Assembly (NCBI GenBank): GCA_014529385.2
Contig: CM043964.1
Coordinates: forward strand, 138,904,529-138,968,528
DNA length: 64,000 nucleotides
Source: Adiantum capillus-veneris
Lineage: Eukaryota; Streptophyta; Polypodiopsida; Polypodiales; Pteridaceae
Direction of reading: 5' to 3'
Part shown: piece by piece, positions 24,100-35,193 of the stretch
Layout: each line of letters starts with the position of its first letter
Numbering within the stretch: the first letter of the stretch is position 1
The notes under the pieces: model-generated
Told to the model about the DNA's origin: nothing
What the model saw: only the letters and a program-made list of their open reading frames with translations
The model's database searches: none
Made by a program: the position numbers and the translations under genes

Positions 24100-26535
24100 A
24101 TGGCTCCCAGAGTGACGTCTAAATGCTTTAGCCAGGGGAATGAGGTTTTGGCCATAGTGTTCAACAATATGGCGACACCGTTGTCCAGGGATGAACGGGA
24201 ACTCTTTTACTTAGAAATCAGGATCAAAGTCTTTGGCATGCCAGGAAGCACAACTTGTTGGAAGAGTGCTAATCGTAGTTACCTTACCCGTCACCAAGAA
24301 CCGTTTTGTCAATTCTTCATCTATATTGACGATAATCCAAGAGATTGGTTTTCCAACCTCAAGCTACTTCAACTCAGAATATGATTAGACCTAGAAGACA
24401 TGTTCTACTATTTGGCAATGCACTCCCAAATGTTAAGGATTGCCAAAGTTGCTGAGAAGTTTGAAGTTCTTGAAGCTATCATTATAAAAAGAGAAACTAG
24501 AGGAGAACTATAGACCACGTTGTCGCATGGGAGGTCTGAGAGAATACCTTGTCATGAGAGTTAAGAGAATATTTAGGGAGTTAGCTCCAAGACACCCATA
24601 ATATTGTAATGAAATCATAAAGATTCAATTTTGATGAATAAAAAAAGCATAGACTCAGTTTTGGTTCACTTGTGTACTAAGTTTTCTCTCTCCTTGTCTT
24701 GTTTTAGATGGATCTTCTTGATTGTCTAGATGAACTCTCGAGTGACTTTGCACAAAGAGTCTTTTTCAATTATGCGGTTGGATTGAGTATCCATCGGGGA
24801 ATTGAAGTGGTTCGAGTTTCAAAAATGACTAGAGATTACCTTGTACCCAACACATACGTAGCATGGGAGTTATATGTTGAAGCTCAGCCTGAATATTGAA
24901 CACAAGTGCCTGATAGATTTATGACCAACCCACAATTTTGGCTAAAGGAAAAGATCCAAGAAGGCAACGTTAAAGTGCAATGATATGTTCTTTACCTTAA
25001 CTTATGTTCTCTTGTGGATATACCAACTCAAGAACTCATACTTAGTAAGAAGGCCCTCATGCTAAAACAAAGATACGGTTTTTGTGAGAAGGTCATGGTC
25101 AGAGCATGGAAGAAGTCAAATGGTAGAAACCGATTCTATTATGTACCCCAGGATTGGTTCAATAGAGTCCATGGACCTATTCTCAAATACAACCCTCACA
25201 ATGTTACTGTTACTTTTGATGACAACGAGAAACCAAGGTGCATTAATGACTTTGCCCAAGCACAACCAATGACAATGAACTCGAGTAGATATTTCTACAG
25301 GGGTGATGTAAATGAACGGCATGCTCATGTAAACTTCTTTAATGGATTACCACCCATGGATGTATCACGGGGAGAGGAATGGTACAAAAAGGAAGACGTG
25401 AATTTCAATGCACAAGGTGAAGTACTAAACTTTGATACTCGAGATGTGAACAAATATAGGCGTAGAACCTCGGTCATAGGAACCAAGAATTGGTTCATAG
25501 GATCCTTTCATATGTATGTATCTCCCTAGAAACACTATGTACCTTTTTGGTCTTCTACAATTATAAAAATGTGATTTTGCTATAACGCATATTGTTTGGA
25601 TGATATGATATTCGAGTTTGAATCTTGGTTTTATCATTCTAACTAACTTGAGTGATGGGGTGTGTGTATAGATGACTGACATCTTACCTCGAGGGATATG
25701 GGCGGATATACTCTCCCGTCTTATGGTGGAAGAGCATTTCCAAACTGGAGTGGAAGTGCAAAGGCTTTTCACTACCATGCATAATGGGGAAGAGAAGAAA
25801 AGGTTGATGTCTATGAATTTTATTGTAACTAATAAATTTTGAGCTTGGTATCATTATGCTGCAGAGAACCTCGAGTTTAAACCACCTGAGCAAAAAACCT
25901 CGCATGTTGGGAGTATTGAGTGGATACAAGTTGGGAACGGAGATTGTTGTCACTAATCAAATATTGTGCATAAATGCTTATGAACTTACCCTAAGACCGA
26001 CAAAGGAAACATGGATGGCCAGAAACATACTTCCTTTAGTAATGGCTACGAGATGCTTTGACATTGTTATGTTTAATGTATGGGGCCGTCAATGCGAAAA
26101 CAACGACCAACATTCCTTTAGCCCGGTACTTTGGAAGTTGTTCTTTGACTCATTTGGAAATTCACTAATCTACAATCCTTGCCATGTAAAGGTTTTATAC
26201 AATGCCTACAACAGACCTCAATTTCTATCAGATTATGCAAATATACACCACTCAGTTGGATGGGATACACCGGATGGTTTCCAAAAGAATCTTCCTACTT
26301 TGATGACTACTTCGGGTACAAGAAGGCAATTGTTCACACCAAAATGGGGGTACCTATAACAAAAAGATCCCTTACTCAAGAATGGTATGACTCACACGCC
26401 AATGAAGAAATGTTCCAGCCAAATATAAAAAACGATTATACTCAAGGAATGGGACAACTATGCCCATTGGTGGAAGCATGTCACAATGGATATTACCGAG
26501 TGCATTATGTCAGAGCCATTAGGATTTATTAGAAA
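24100..26535 (+). pseudogene. Unrecognised gene-like region between PBS and gag
   Basis: Open segments at 24100-24384, 24708-24899, 25014-25529, 25672 to about 25840 and 26179-26532 (all plus) do not match gag, protease, RT or integrase. The pieces are punctuated by splice-like signals. A pyrimidine tract with TACTAAG upstream ends in TTTTAG directly before the ATG at 24,708. A GT at 25,518 and the GTATAG ending at 25,671 would join two frames in phase; the alternative GT at 25,514 would not. The longest segment (171 codons) is rich in Asn/Tyr/Phe/Arg. It may be a captured host gene fragment or an extra ORF of the element. I do not recognise the protein. Confidence 0.4.
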
Positions 26536-26732
26536 CTTTCAAGACACTTTGTAGACTTTTTGAAAACCCAAAGTTTTGTGATATATGAATTGGGTTAAAT
26601 TATTTGTTATTCTTTCTCTTAATTCTCTCTTATCTTATCTTGAATTGTCTATTCTATATGATTTAAGGACTTTGAGAAAATTAGATTATTTTACTAAGAG
26701 TGACCTCGGTTGATATGGTGCAATAAGTTACC

Positions 26733-27500
26733 ATGCCTCCTAGAGGAAATGCAGCTGCTGCTAACGCAAATGCGTCTATTTTTTCTCAACACACCATCAT
26801 CAATAGAGACATCAATGCTATACTTTGCAAGTCTCAACTTGGAAACTTTAGCAAGGAAGGCAAAGTTCTTGAAGATGAGATTGAGTGCATGGATGACTAC
26901 TTTGATTTGGCTCATTCATCAGCAGTAAACAAAGCTATCATTGCTAAGTTCAAACTAGAGAAAACAGCCAAGCATTGGCGGAGAGACCATTGCACAGAGA
27001 ACAATGTTGATCCTAATACTACAACTTGGGATTATGATAAAACCCAGCTCAAGAAGAACTATCAGAACAAAGTTTATCATTCAGACTGTATGAATGAGTT
27101 TCTTGATTGTACTCAAGAAACCAGAGATCTAGAATTATACTATCAACATTTCTTAACCCTTGTCAAGTATGCTCCAGTAGGGATGACTCAAGAGGTCAAA
27201 GTAGCTTGATTTGTGTGAGGGTTACATAATTTCATGAAGAATAGACTCCAGATTCTTCGTCTTACCAATTTTGTAGATGTCCTTGATGTAGGCAAACCAA
27301 TTGAAATAGAGTTATCTACTACTGGAAAGAGGAAACCAAATTTTGTTCCTGTTCGTGAAATCAAAAAGTCTCGTCCCGAGCAGGAAAAAGGTCTAAAAAT
27401 CAACAACAAAGAAGAGAGAACTTATTACATATGAAGGCCAGACAGGATCGTTTGTGCTACACTTGTCTTGATCTGGTCATCAATCCAAGGATTGTCCATT
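26733..27500 (+). pseudogene. Gag of giant-LTR element
   Basis: It starts MPPRGNAAAANAN. It contains the retrotransposon gag core (AKHWRRDHC, then TTWDYDKTQLKKNY and YYQHFLTLVKYAP). A stop at 27,207-27,209 and a further break interrupt it; the same protein resumes at 27,234 with a Lys/Arg-rich segment. A zinc-knuckle start (CYTCLDL) near 27,460 is frameshifted before its last ligands. Role of the intact family: capsid assembly and RNA packaging. This copy is non-functional. Confidence 0.82.
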
Positions 27501-27522
27501 TAACAATTCAAGCTTCATAGGA

Positions 27523-28210
27523 TTGGTGGAAAATTATGTATATAGAAACTTAAATACGAATCGAAATTTCAAAAACTTTAGACCCAAACCATTGGCAGTT
27601 CAGAGGAAATTCAGTCATCAAAACTTTAACCAAAACCAGAGACAACCTCAAAACCAAGGGAATTTTAGACCAAGCAGCCACCTTTTGTTTGGAATGGACC
27701 ACATGCCAACAATAACAACAATGGAAATGTTAACCGTCAACCTCGTCTAAGAGGAGGAGGAAATCAAAGACCTCAAGGAAGACCTCAAGTTAACATAGCT
27801 CAAGGGGCTAGAGGTGAAGGAAATCAGGCAAACGCGTATGTTCATGCTAGAATTGAACATCAGGGAGTGAATGAACAATTTTAAGTAATTCAAACCCCAG
27901 TGAAGTATCAAGCTAACCATTTTACCTTATTGATTGATTTAAGGAGTACACATTCTTTCATATCTCCTAAGTGCATGAACACCCTGATACATACCTTACA
28001 GTACTTTAGTGGGTAGCTTAAATTTTGTTTTTGGATGGTCATAAGACTCCTGCAAACTTCAGAGTCTTACCCATAGGAATCTATGATGGAATTCTAGGAA
28101 TGGATTGGCTTAAAGCCAATGATGCTCACATACATTGTAAAGACGCTTCATTGACTTTTGAAAATGACCAAACTCTAAAGTTACAATTACTGGGAAACTG
28201 GAAAGCCTAA
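27523..28210 (+). pseudogene. Protease region of giant-LTR element
   Basis: After an Asn/Gln/Gly-rich linker comes the retropepsin start (HFTLLIDLRSTHSFIS at about 27,920). The catalytic D-[ST]-G is destroyed to D-L-R. The closing motif LPIGIYDGILGMDWL is intact at 28,064-28,110. Family role: polyprotein cleavage. It is inactive by active-site loss and stops. Confidence 0.85.
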
Positions 28211-28339
28211 GCTCAGACTAGTTAATTTTACGAAACTTATGAAGAGTCAAAGGAAAAATGTAAGGATTTACGCAGTAAAGCTTAATCCTAAGGAGAAGAA
28301 GATAGATTCACATGGACCCAAATGGATAATAGAATTTGA

Positions 28340-28836
28340 TGATGTATTTCCTAAATAACTTTCACAATTACCACCCAAGCGTGATATTGATCATGCAATA
28401 GATTTTACTCCAGGAGCTCAACTAGTTGCTCTTAGACCTTACAAAATGTCAGTATCTGAATCTACGAAACTCAAGGAGCAACTAGCTCAACTCCTTGAAC
28501 AAGGCTTCATTCGACCCAGCGTTTCTCCATGGAGTACTCATGTTCTCTTTAATCGAAAGAAAGATGGTACTCTACGTCTTTGTTATTGATTATCATGGAT
28601 TGAACCAGGTAACGGTCAAGAATAAGTATGAAATACCAAGGATTAATGAACTACTTGACCAATTACATGGATCTTCTATCTTCACAAAGATTGATCTTAA
28701 GTCACGGTATTACCAAATCTGAATCAAGAAGGAGGACATACCAAAGACAGGAATTAATACTCGTTTTGGACATTATGAATTTATAGTTATGCCTTTTGGA
28801 CTTACTAATGCTCCTGCAACTTTTAATCGTCTTATG
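28340..28836 (+). pseudogene. RT (N-terminal part) of giant-LTR element
   Basis: Readable motifs: LPPKRDIDHAIDF, then [58 protein letters not shown] and [14 protein letters not shown]. Several stops and shifts break it. The sequence ends abruptly about 30 residues before the expected catalytic YxDD box, where the minus-strand ORF X-A sequence begins. RNase H and integrase of this element are absent from the window. Confidence 0.9.
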
Positions 28837-28875
28837 ATCTACGTCTCTCAAGAGCATCTTGATGATATGTCATCC
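28837..28875 (-). other. Truncation junction of X-A with giant-element RT
   Basis: X-A 3' flank (CATATCATCAAGATGCTCTT) matches the sequence after X-D, then stops at about 28,837 where plus-strand RT sequence takes over. X-A therefore lost its polypurine tract and LTR. Confidence 0.6.
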
Positions 28876-31800
28876 CCGACATGATAGTAGAGCTGCTTCT
28901 TCAGGGAGGCTTTCGTGCATCTTCAAAACAGACTCATACCGTGCATGTTGGGCCAGTAATATAGGGCCGAATATATCTGTATTGATGGTGAAGAAACCGG
29001 TGTAGAAAGCTTCTTCAAAGGCCTGGAGATGGTACGAGGGCAAAAACATTATTCACTGGTAGAGGGCATGTATCACCTCATGGGAAGGTTGAGCAGACAG
29101 TTCATATGCACATCTATATGTATCTTGGAAGAAAAATATGATGTCTGTTGCCTGTCCAGGTTTAAAGATCTCAAAAACTGCCATAAGGGTTTTACAGATC
29201 TTCCTGAGCATAATGCAAGAGAGGTCAGGCGAGCCAGTGAACAATTTAATGACGCCCGTTATGGTTTTCACCATGTATTGCTCACTCATTCTCTCACCTG
29301 CCTTCAAGCCTGGCAGCTTTGGGTAGTTGAGCCACGTGGGGTGGCTTTTCTTCAGCAATTCTTGTTCTTTCCAAGTCCGCATCCTTGGTAGAGGGCAAAA
29401 GCTAAGGTTGTCTCTGATTATTTTAGGCGCCTCTACTAGATATACTAAATACTATGGGTATTTAGTTAGCCATGCCTTTCTCCATTTTGGCTGAGAGTCC
29501 ACAATAAGCTTAACACCTTCTGGTTTGGTGATATCTTCTTCATATAGTGGCACTATCGGCTCCTCTTTAGTCCTCTTGTTTATTGTAGTAGCTTCATACT
29601 TGATAAGAGGATATGGGAGAGAGGGTTGTAGCCATTCATGTCGAACGACATTTGCATCTAATTTTTGAATGGTCATAGACTTCAATACCCTCTGCTCCCA
29701 CTGCATTGCTTCTTTGGCGATGTCTTTTATGGCCGCTTCTATTGCCTTTTGTAGATTGTCTTCTTCTTCTTGTGTCAGATCACGGGGCTCTTGGGATGGT
29801 CCCACAAGGATGTCCTCTTGTATTGTTGTGTCCACTAGATCTAACACATTGTCTATATCAATTCCTTCCATAGTTGTTGGCCCTGTGCTCAAGTGTGGCT
29901 CTTCAGTCTGCTGTTGGTCTTTTAGCTCATCAATCTGCTTTTGATATTCTTTCTTTTCCTATTCAGCTTGATCCCCCATGGTCACTAAAAGGTCGTTCAA
30001 TTCATCATTGGGTTTCTCAGCCTCTTCTAGCTTCTTCTTGGTGTCTTTATTTTTAGTTTGCATCTTCTTGAGATCCTTGTCCCTCTTCTTTTTCAAGGCT
30101 GCTAGCTCATCTTTCATGGCCTTGTTCTCATCCTCCAAACGGCTTTGCATCACTAGGGAGCCCTCGGCCAGCATCAATCTTTGTCTCTTCTCTAGTGTCA
30201 ACTCCTTTTGGAGTTCCTTCATCTGTTCTTCATACATATCCTTCTCTGAAGCAGTGCTAGTTGAGGTAGCGGCTCTGACTCTTCCCGGAGATGCCCTTAG
30301 CCTCTGGATTGTCTGATCTTTCACTTTTATTTTATCTTTCAACTCTATAACTTTGTCTTGGCTGCCCTCATGTTCTAGGTCAGCTTTTTCCTTATCATTC
30401 CTCAAAGTCTCCACTTCTTTGGACTCATTAGCAAGCTGGAGTGTCAAGTTGTCTCTTTCTTTCTCCACATCCATCAGTGATTTGTTGATTTTCTTATACT
30501 CCTCATCTGCTCTTTGAAGCTTTTGGTCTGCTACCTGACTCTGACTTTCTAGCTCTTGGCATCTTTTTAGTGTCGTGTCTAGATCAGCTTGCAGCTTGGC
30601 TTGCTTCTGTGTGTTCTCTTGGTCCTGCTTTTGCAGCGAGTCTACCTCAGCTTTGATTTGAACTTCATTTTCTTTGAGATTATCAAACTCAATCTCAGTG
30701 GCCATAGACCTTGCTCTGAGCCCAATGAGTCTTTGCATCACCTCATCCCAATCATTGGCTTGTGGCTTTAAATCCATTGTATATGTGGCCATTTCCTTCA
30801 ACTCCACCAATCGAGGGCTCAACATATATTCTTTGGGTCTATTGCTAGACAATTGAAAAGCTGCATTAGCTGCCTCTTCTCGAGAGTATCCAGCAGCTAG
30901 TAGATCAAGGAATATTCTATAGTTTTTTTCTTCTGGATCTGGCTTCTCATCTTTTAGTTCAATTTCTGCCTTCTGCTCTTCCTTTTTGTTCTCCTCTTCC
31001 TTTGAGTCTTGTTGCCCATCATATTTGTTCAACTCCTCAATTTGTCGGTGTTGACGAGGACTAGGAGGAGGTGGTGATGGTGGAGGACTTGACTCTCGGC
31101 TTGATGGCGGGGTTGATGGTTTCTTTTTAAAATCCCGGTCAGCTTTTGTTTTCCTCTCTCTTTCTTCCCTCCTGCTCTTCTAGCAGCTGCCGCCTCACAT
31201 CATCAACTTCTTCTTCAGTAAAAGGTATGTTCGAGATATTCTCAGCTGTAGCATCTAAGATCTCGAAATTATTTATATAATCTTCAAAGCGATCCCTTTG
31301 AGTCCTTCGAGAAGATCCAGACATAGCCTCAAGTGAGGGCTTCCATAATTCTCTCAGATCCCCATTTAGCATCCTCTCAACTCTGAAACTCTCCATTAGT
31401 CTTTCCAACCTTGCTACTTTCTGTGACTTTGTTTCCTTTATTGGCACTTGTAGAGTTTGTTTCTTCCCCTTCTTGGGCTGTGGTGGCTCTTCTGGCACTG
31501 TCTCTAAACGGCACTTCAACCTTGTGGCTACCCTTGGAGCCTTAGGAGGCTCTTCTTCTTTGTCTTCCTTCAGCTTGAGCCAATCATTTTGGGAGGGAGG
31601 TAGAGGCCAATTTCCCTTGGCATCCAATGCTTTATAGATGACTTTGGTTATCAACTCACCAGGCACAATATAAGTGGGATTTTTGGTCCCCATTCTCACA
31701 AGGTTGTAGTGAATGTAAGCGGCATAGTTTATCTCCCTCGGGCGGCTCTTCTGCATCGCCCAAGTGAAAGTGGTGGCAATAGCTCCAGGTGGCATCCTGT

Positions 31801-32400
31801 ATTTCTGTGGCCGCTTGGTACATATGTGGAAGTACTGATTGTATAATTGGCTCATGATGGCCACCTTCGGGTTTGCAATATCTTCAAATGTATAGTTATT
31901 TTTCTTCTTTGAGTAGACCTTAATGTCATCCCACCTCTTAGTCACAATGTCTCCTTTGTTAGAGAGGTCAAGTGCTGCTACCACCACCTTCTCTGTGATG
32001 AAAATCATCTTATTAGGCTTGCCTTGCAGATCTGTAACTCTGGCTATGCCGTCCTCTTTGATTGTGGTGACAAATTCCCACACTCTTTTAACATCAATCC
32101 CTTAGCTGGCAAGGCTTCAAAGTAATTGTGTAGATCTAGTTTCTCCAAGTAGTCCCCCATCTTGCTCCTGACAAATTCATTGAGCTCTTGAGGGATCATG
32201 GGTAGCTCCATTGCATTTCCTTCCGGATCTTTAAACACTCCTTGGTAGATTCTCAGATCATTGGTTTCTAGTAGGTCATCTTGAATCCAAGTGCTTGTGG
32301 GCTTCAAGGTTCCCTCTGGGATAACAAAAGGCTCCACTTCTTCTAAGTAGTCCTTGATAGTCATCCTCTTCTTCTTTGCAGGCGACTTTGTGGCTGCCAT
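28876..32400 (-). pseudogene. ORF X, copy A: large protein with coiled coil, best copy
   Basis: About 1,170 codons reading from 32,400. There are two frameshifts (about 32,060 and 31,150) and three in-frame stops (TAG 29,959; TAG 29,452; TGA 29,053); everything from 31,032 down is in one frame. Domain N (residues about 1-320) has a basic start, TIKEDGIARVTDLQG, YNQYFHICTKRPQKY and a VPGELITKVIYKALD block. It is followed by a Lys/Glu/Pro linker. A long heptad-rich coiled coil spans about residues 460-810. Domain C has PLIKYE, QPKWRKAWL, RTWKEQELLKK, PTWLNYPKLP and AFEEAFYTGFF. There is no protease, RT or integrase motif. Three diverged relatives lie at 56.7-62.8 kb. It resembles extra ORFs of plant Tat-type elements only in being large and non-enzymatic; I cannot name the family. 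Confidence 0.7.
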
Positions 32401-33447
32401 GGATCCTGTTGCACTCAGTAGTCCAAAGTTAGCGTTTTTTACAGATTAGCTGATAAACTGAGTTCTGACTACCCAAATGACTTGAAAATTGAAATAAGAA
32501 CTCAAAAGGGACTAGGAAAGCCATGCATGTGTCCACAGTAGGTTTTTGGCTGAAAAATAAGCATGTAGACATCCTACGCATAGTATGTCTACTTCCTTTG
32601 ATTTTGATGAAACTTGAGATGCTTGTGACCCTTGACCTGTGCAACATGGCTATGTACTTGGAATTTGGTTTGGACATCAAAAAGTGCAATTTTGAGCAGA
32701 TTTAGGCTTTTGGCTCACAAAATGGGTAGGATGTCCTATATGGATGGGTAAATGATATCCAATTGGATTGAAATTTGATATATAGGCTTCTTATACCATG
32801 TAAAAGACTCGCATGATGTCAATTCCTACACAGAAGGTCAATATGACCCTGGAGACATCCTACACGTAGGATGTCCCTTATCTCAGAATGACTTGATTTT
32901 GGTTCTATGGGTAGCCCTTATCATGTAGAACATGGTCCCGTTCTTAGATTTTGATTTGGATAAGTATGGTATTGTTAGGAGCATGTTTAGTGTTTTTAGG
33001 CTTAGAAAAGTGCATCTTTGACGTTTTGCGGGCCAAATGTGATGGGTCTGGCTTGAAATTTAATATATGAGCTTGAGAAGATGTTATAAAGATATGTGGA
33101 ACTCAAAACACCAGTTGGAGGTCAAATAGGGCATTTAGACATCCTACGCGTAGGATGTCTATTTCATTATTTTTCATATCTGACTCCACAGTTAGCTTGG
33201 CAATGTGATAATGAGTATATTGTGCAAGTTTCATGTGATTTGGACTAGTTTTGGTAGGTCTATGACCCTTTATTGCCTCTATGCTCTGACTTTTAGTTTT
33301 TTTATATGCATATGAGATCAACTCTTGTCCAAATGTGATGAAACTTGATGGCTAGCATGTATAAGCTATGTAGAAGCTGTGTATGAGGTGAGATATTGAG
33401 TTGGGTGTCCAAACATGGCCGTGAGACATCCTACGCGTAGGATGTCT
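32401..33447 (-). repeat. Leader of X-A with four palindromes at about 285-bp period
   Basis: Sites at 32567-32590, 32853-32876, 33137-33160 and 33424-33447 (spacings 286, 284, 287 bp). The last two are perfect 24-bp palindromes with arms AGACATCCTACG/CGTAGGATGTCT. The units between share the CAAATTTCA/TTTGG phrase in minus orientation. No ORF of note. Confidence 0.9.
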
Positions 33448-35193
33448 CCTGATAAATTCTTTTGGAGAAGTGCTACTAGTATATGCCCGTAGCCCCCCTG
33501 AGTCCCCTTTAAGCCTTATTTCAATAAAAAAATCAAAAAGATAGATCGAAACTCCCTGCTTGGCTTTCAGAGCCTCTGAGTCGTTTTCTGACTCTTAGAG
33601 TGCTTTTCGGCGATGAAATTTCTTGATGTTAGTCTCCATAGCTTCATGGTTCCTAGGGGAACCTTGCCATATGGTTTTTGTTGGCTTTGGCTTCACCGGA
33701 GCTCCGTTTGGCGATTTGTTGCTCAGGAAGCACCTGTGGTTGCATTTGCATGCCGTCGATGACTTGTGGTGGTCTACCACCATAGGACTTGGTTGTTGAT
33801 GGACATCCGGTTTGGGCCGTGAGAGCCAGTTGACGCTTTGTGTGTCCGATGCCGTTTCGGAAGCTTAGTCCCGCTTCGGGTTGCCTTATGGCCATGTGGG
33901 CTATATAACCTTATAGAGCATGTCGAGATGCTCCTACCCATGAGTTTTGGTAGCATTTGGGTGACTTTCCACCAATTTACCACTTGTTGGCCTCTTGCAG
34001 AGCTCTAGAAGTTAGGGTTTTTCCCGTTGGTTTTTTGCCGCCTTTGTGCATTCAAGAGTGGTCTCCTATGCTAGGGTAAACCCCCTATGAATCCTTATTG
34101 CTATTGGGTTTGCCGTTAGGTTGCTACCTCTACCTGTAGGTCTCTACTGCCCTTTCCCCGTGTGAACCCTACACTAGTTTTCGCAATAAAACATCAAACA
34201 TACGCAAAAAGCTCAAGGTGTTGAGCCTACCTCTCATATCTGGAGTCTGTCAGGTGGTCGTGCGCTTCGTAGAAGCAGCTGGAAGTCCGATTCGTTCTAG
34301 GTGGCTAGAGCTCTCTCTCAGGAAGGAAATAGTAGAAATGAGCTCTAAGTGAAGTGAAAAAATCTTATAATGGGGGTCCCCGGACCAATTTCTATGAAAT
34401 TTGACATGTGCTCCTAACTTCTTGCAAGATGCGGTTTAGGCTCCAAAAGTTCTTGCTTTGGAATCCGTTTGCCCAGTTTCCGGAAAATTTGACGTTTCGA
34501 TCAAAATTTGGCCAAAACACGCCTCCCGCTCCATTCACATAATTGCACCCCCATTGTACCATAGGTTGTCCTATAGTCACTGATTATCCCCATATTTTTT
34601 CGTTTTTCATTACGACCATATTTCACCTGCTTTTTGTATTTTTGAAGTTTTTCTGTCGATAATTAGTAAAACTAAAAAGAAAATAGCAAAATAAACCCAA
34701 AAAATCCCCAAAAATCACAGTAACTCAAAAACATCACCGCAAAACACTATGTACACTCACATGCAATTTTTATGGCCAGATTTCTTTGTTTTACCAATAT
34801 TTTGCTCAAAAAATGGCTATTTTTACATATATACACACACCTAGAGGCCTAATTTGGCGTTTGGCTACATATACTTGTAGATCCGTGCTGTATAAGGGCA
34901 TATGTACTTAGTTTAGTCCAAAAAAAAATTCAATCAAACGAAAACCCTTCAAAATAGTCGAAAAACATGCCCTTTTTTTCTCTTTTCACCTTCATTGGGT
35001 CCGCATTGAGAATGCCTCCCCCCCTCCTAGTCGGAGTCCTCCCGAACAACAAGGTATCGCCTCGGGGTATGTGCAATTCATGGGTTAAAAATTGTGCTAA
35101 TACGCGGCCTTGTAATGTGGCCCTATTTGATGCATACTCAGTCAATGCATGGAAAAATTAATGCTGTGCAAGAGGAGGGAATAAGCAAGATGC
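33448..35193 (-). other. Spacer between TG2 3' ORF and X-A leader
   Basis: No gene supported. A polypurine tract (minus AGGAGGGGGGAGG, 35,015-35,028) sits where the TG2 3' LTR should begin. However, the rest does not match the TG2 5' LTR end at 51,171, so a normal 3' LTR cannot be demonstrated. Short ORFs occur on both strands. Confidence 0.45.

Noticed and set aside
29978-30316. Plus-strand ORF, Ser/Phe-rich
   Set aside because: Shadow of the ORF X coiled coil on the minus strand.
33103-33321. Minus-strand ORF in the X-A leader
   Set aside because: Covers a palindrome unit and is not open in homologous units.
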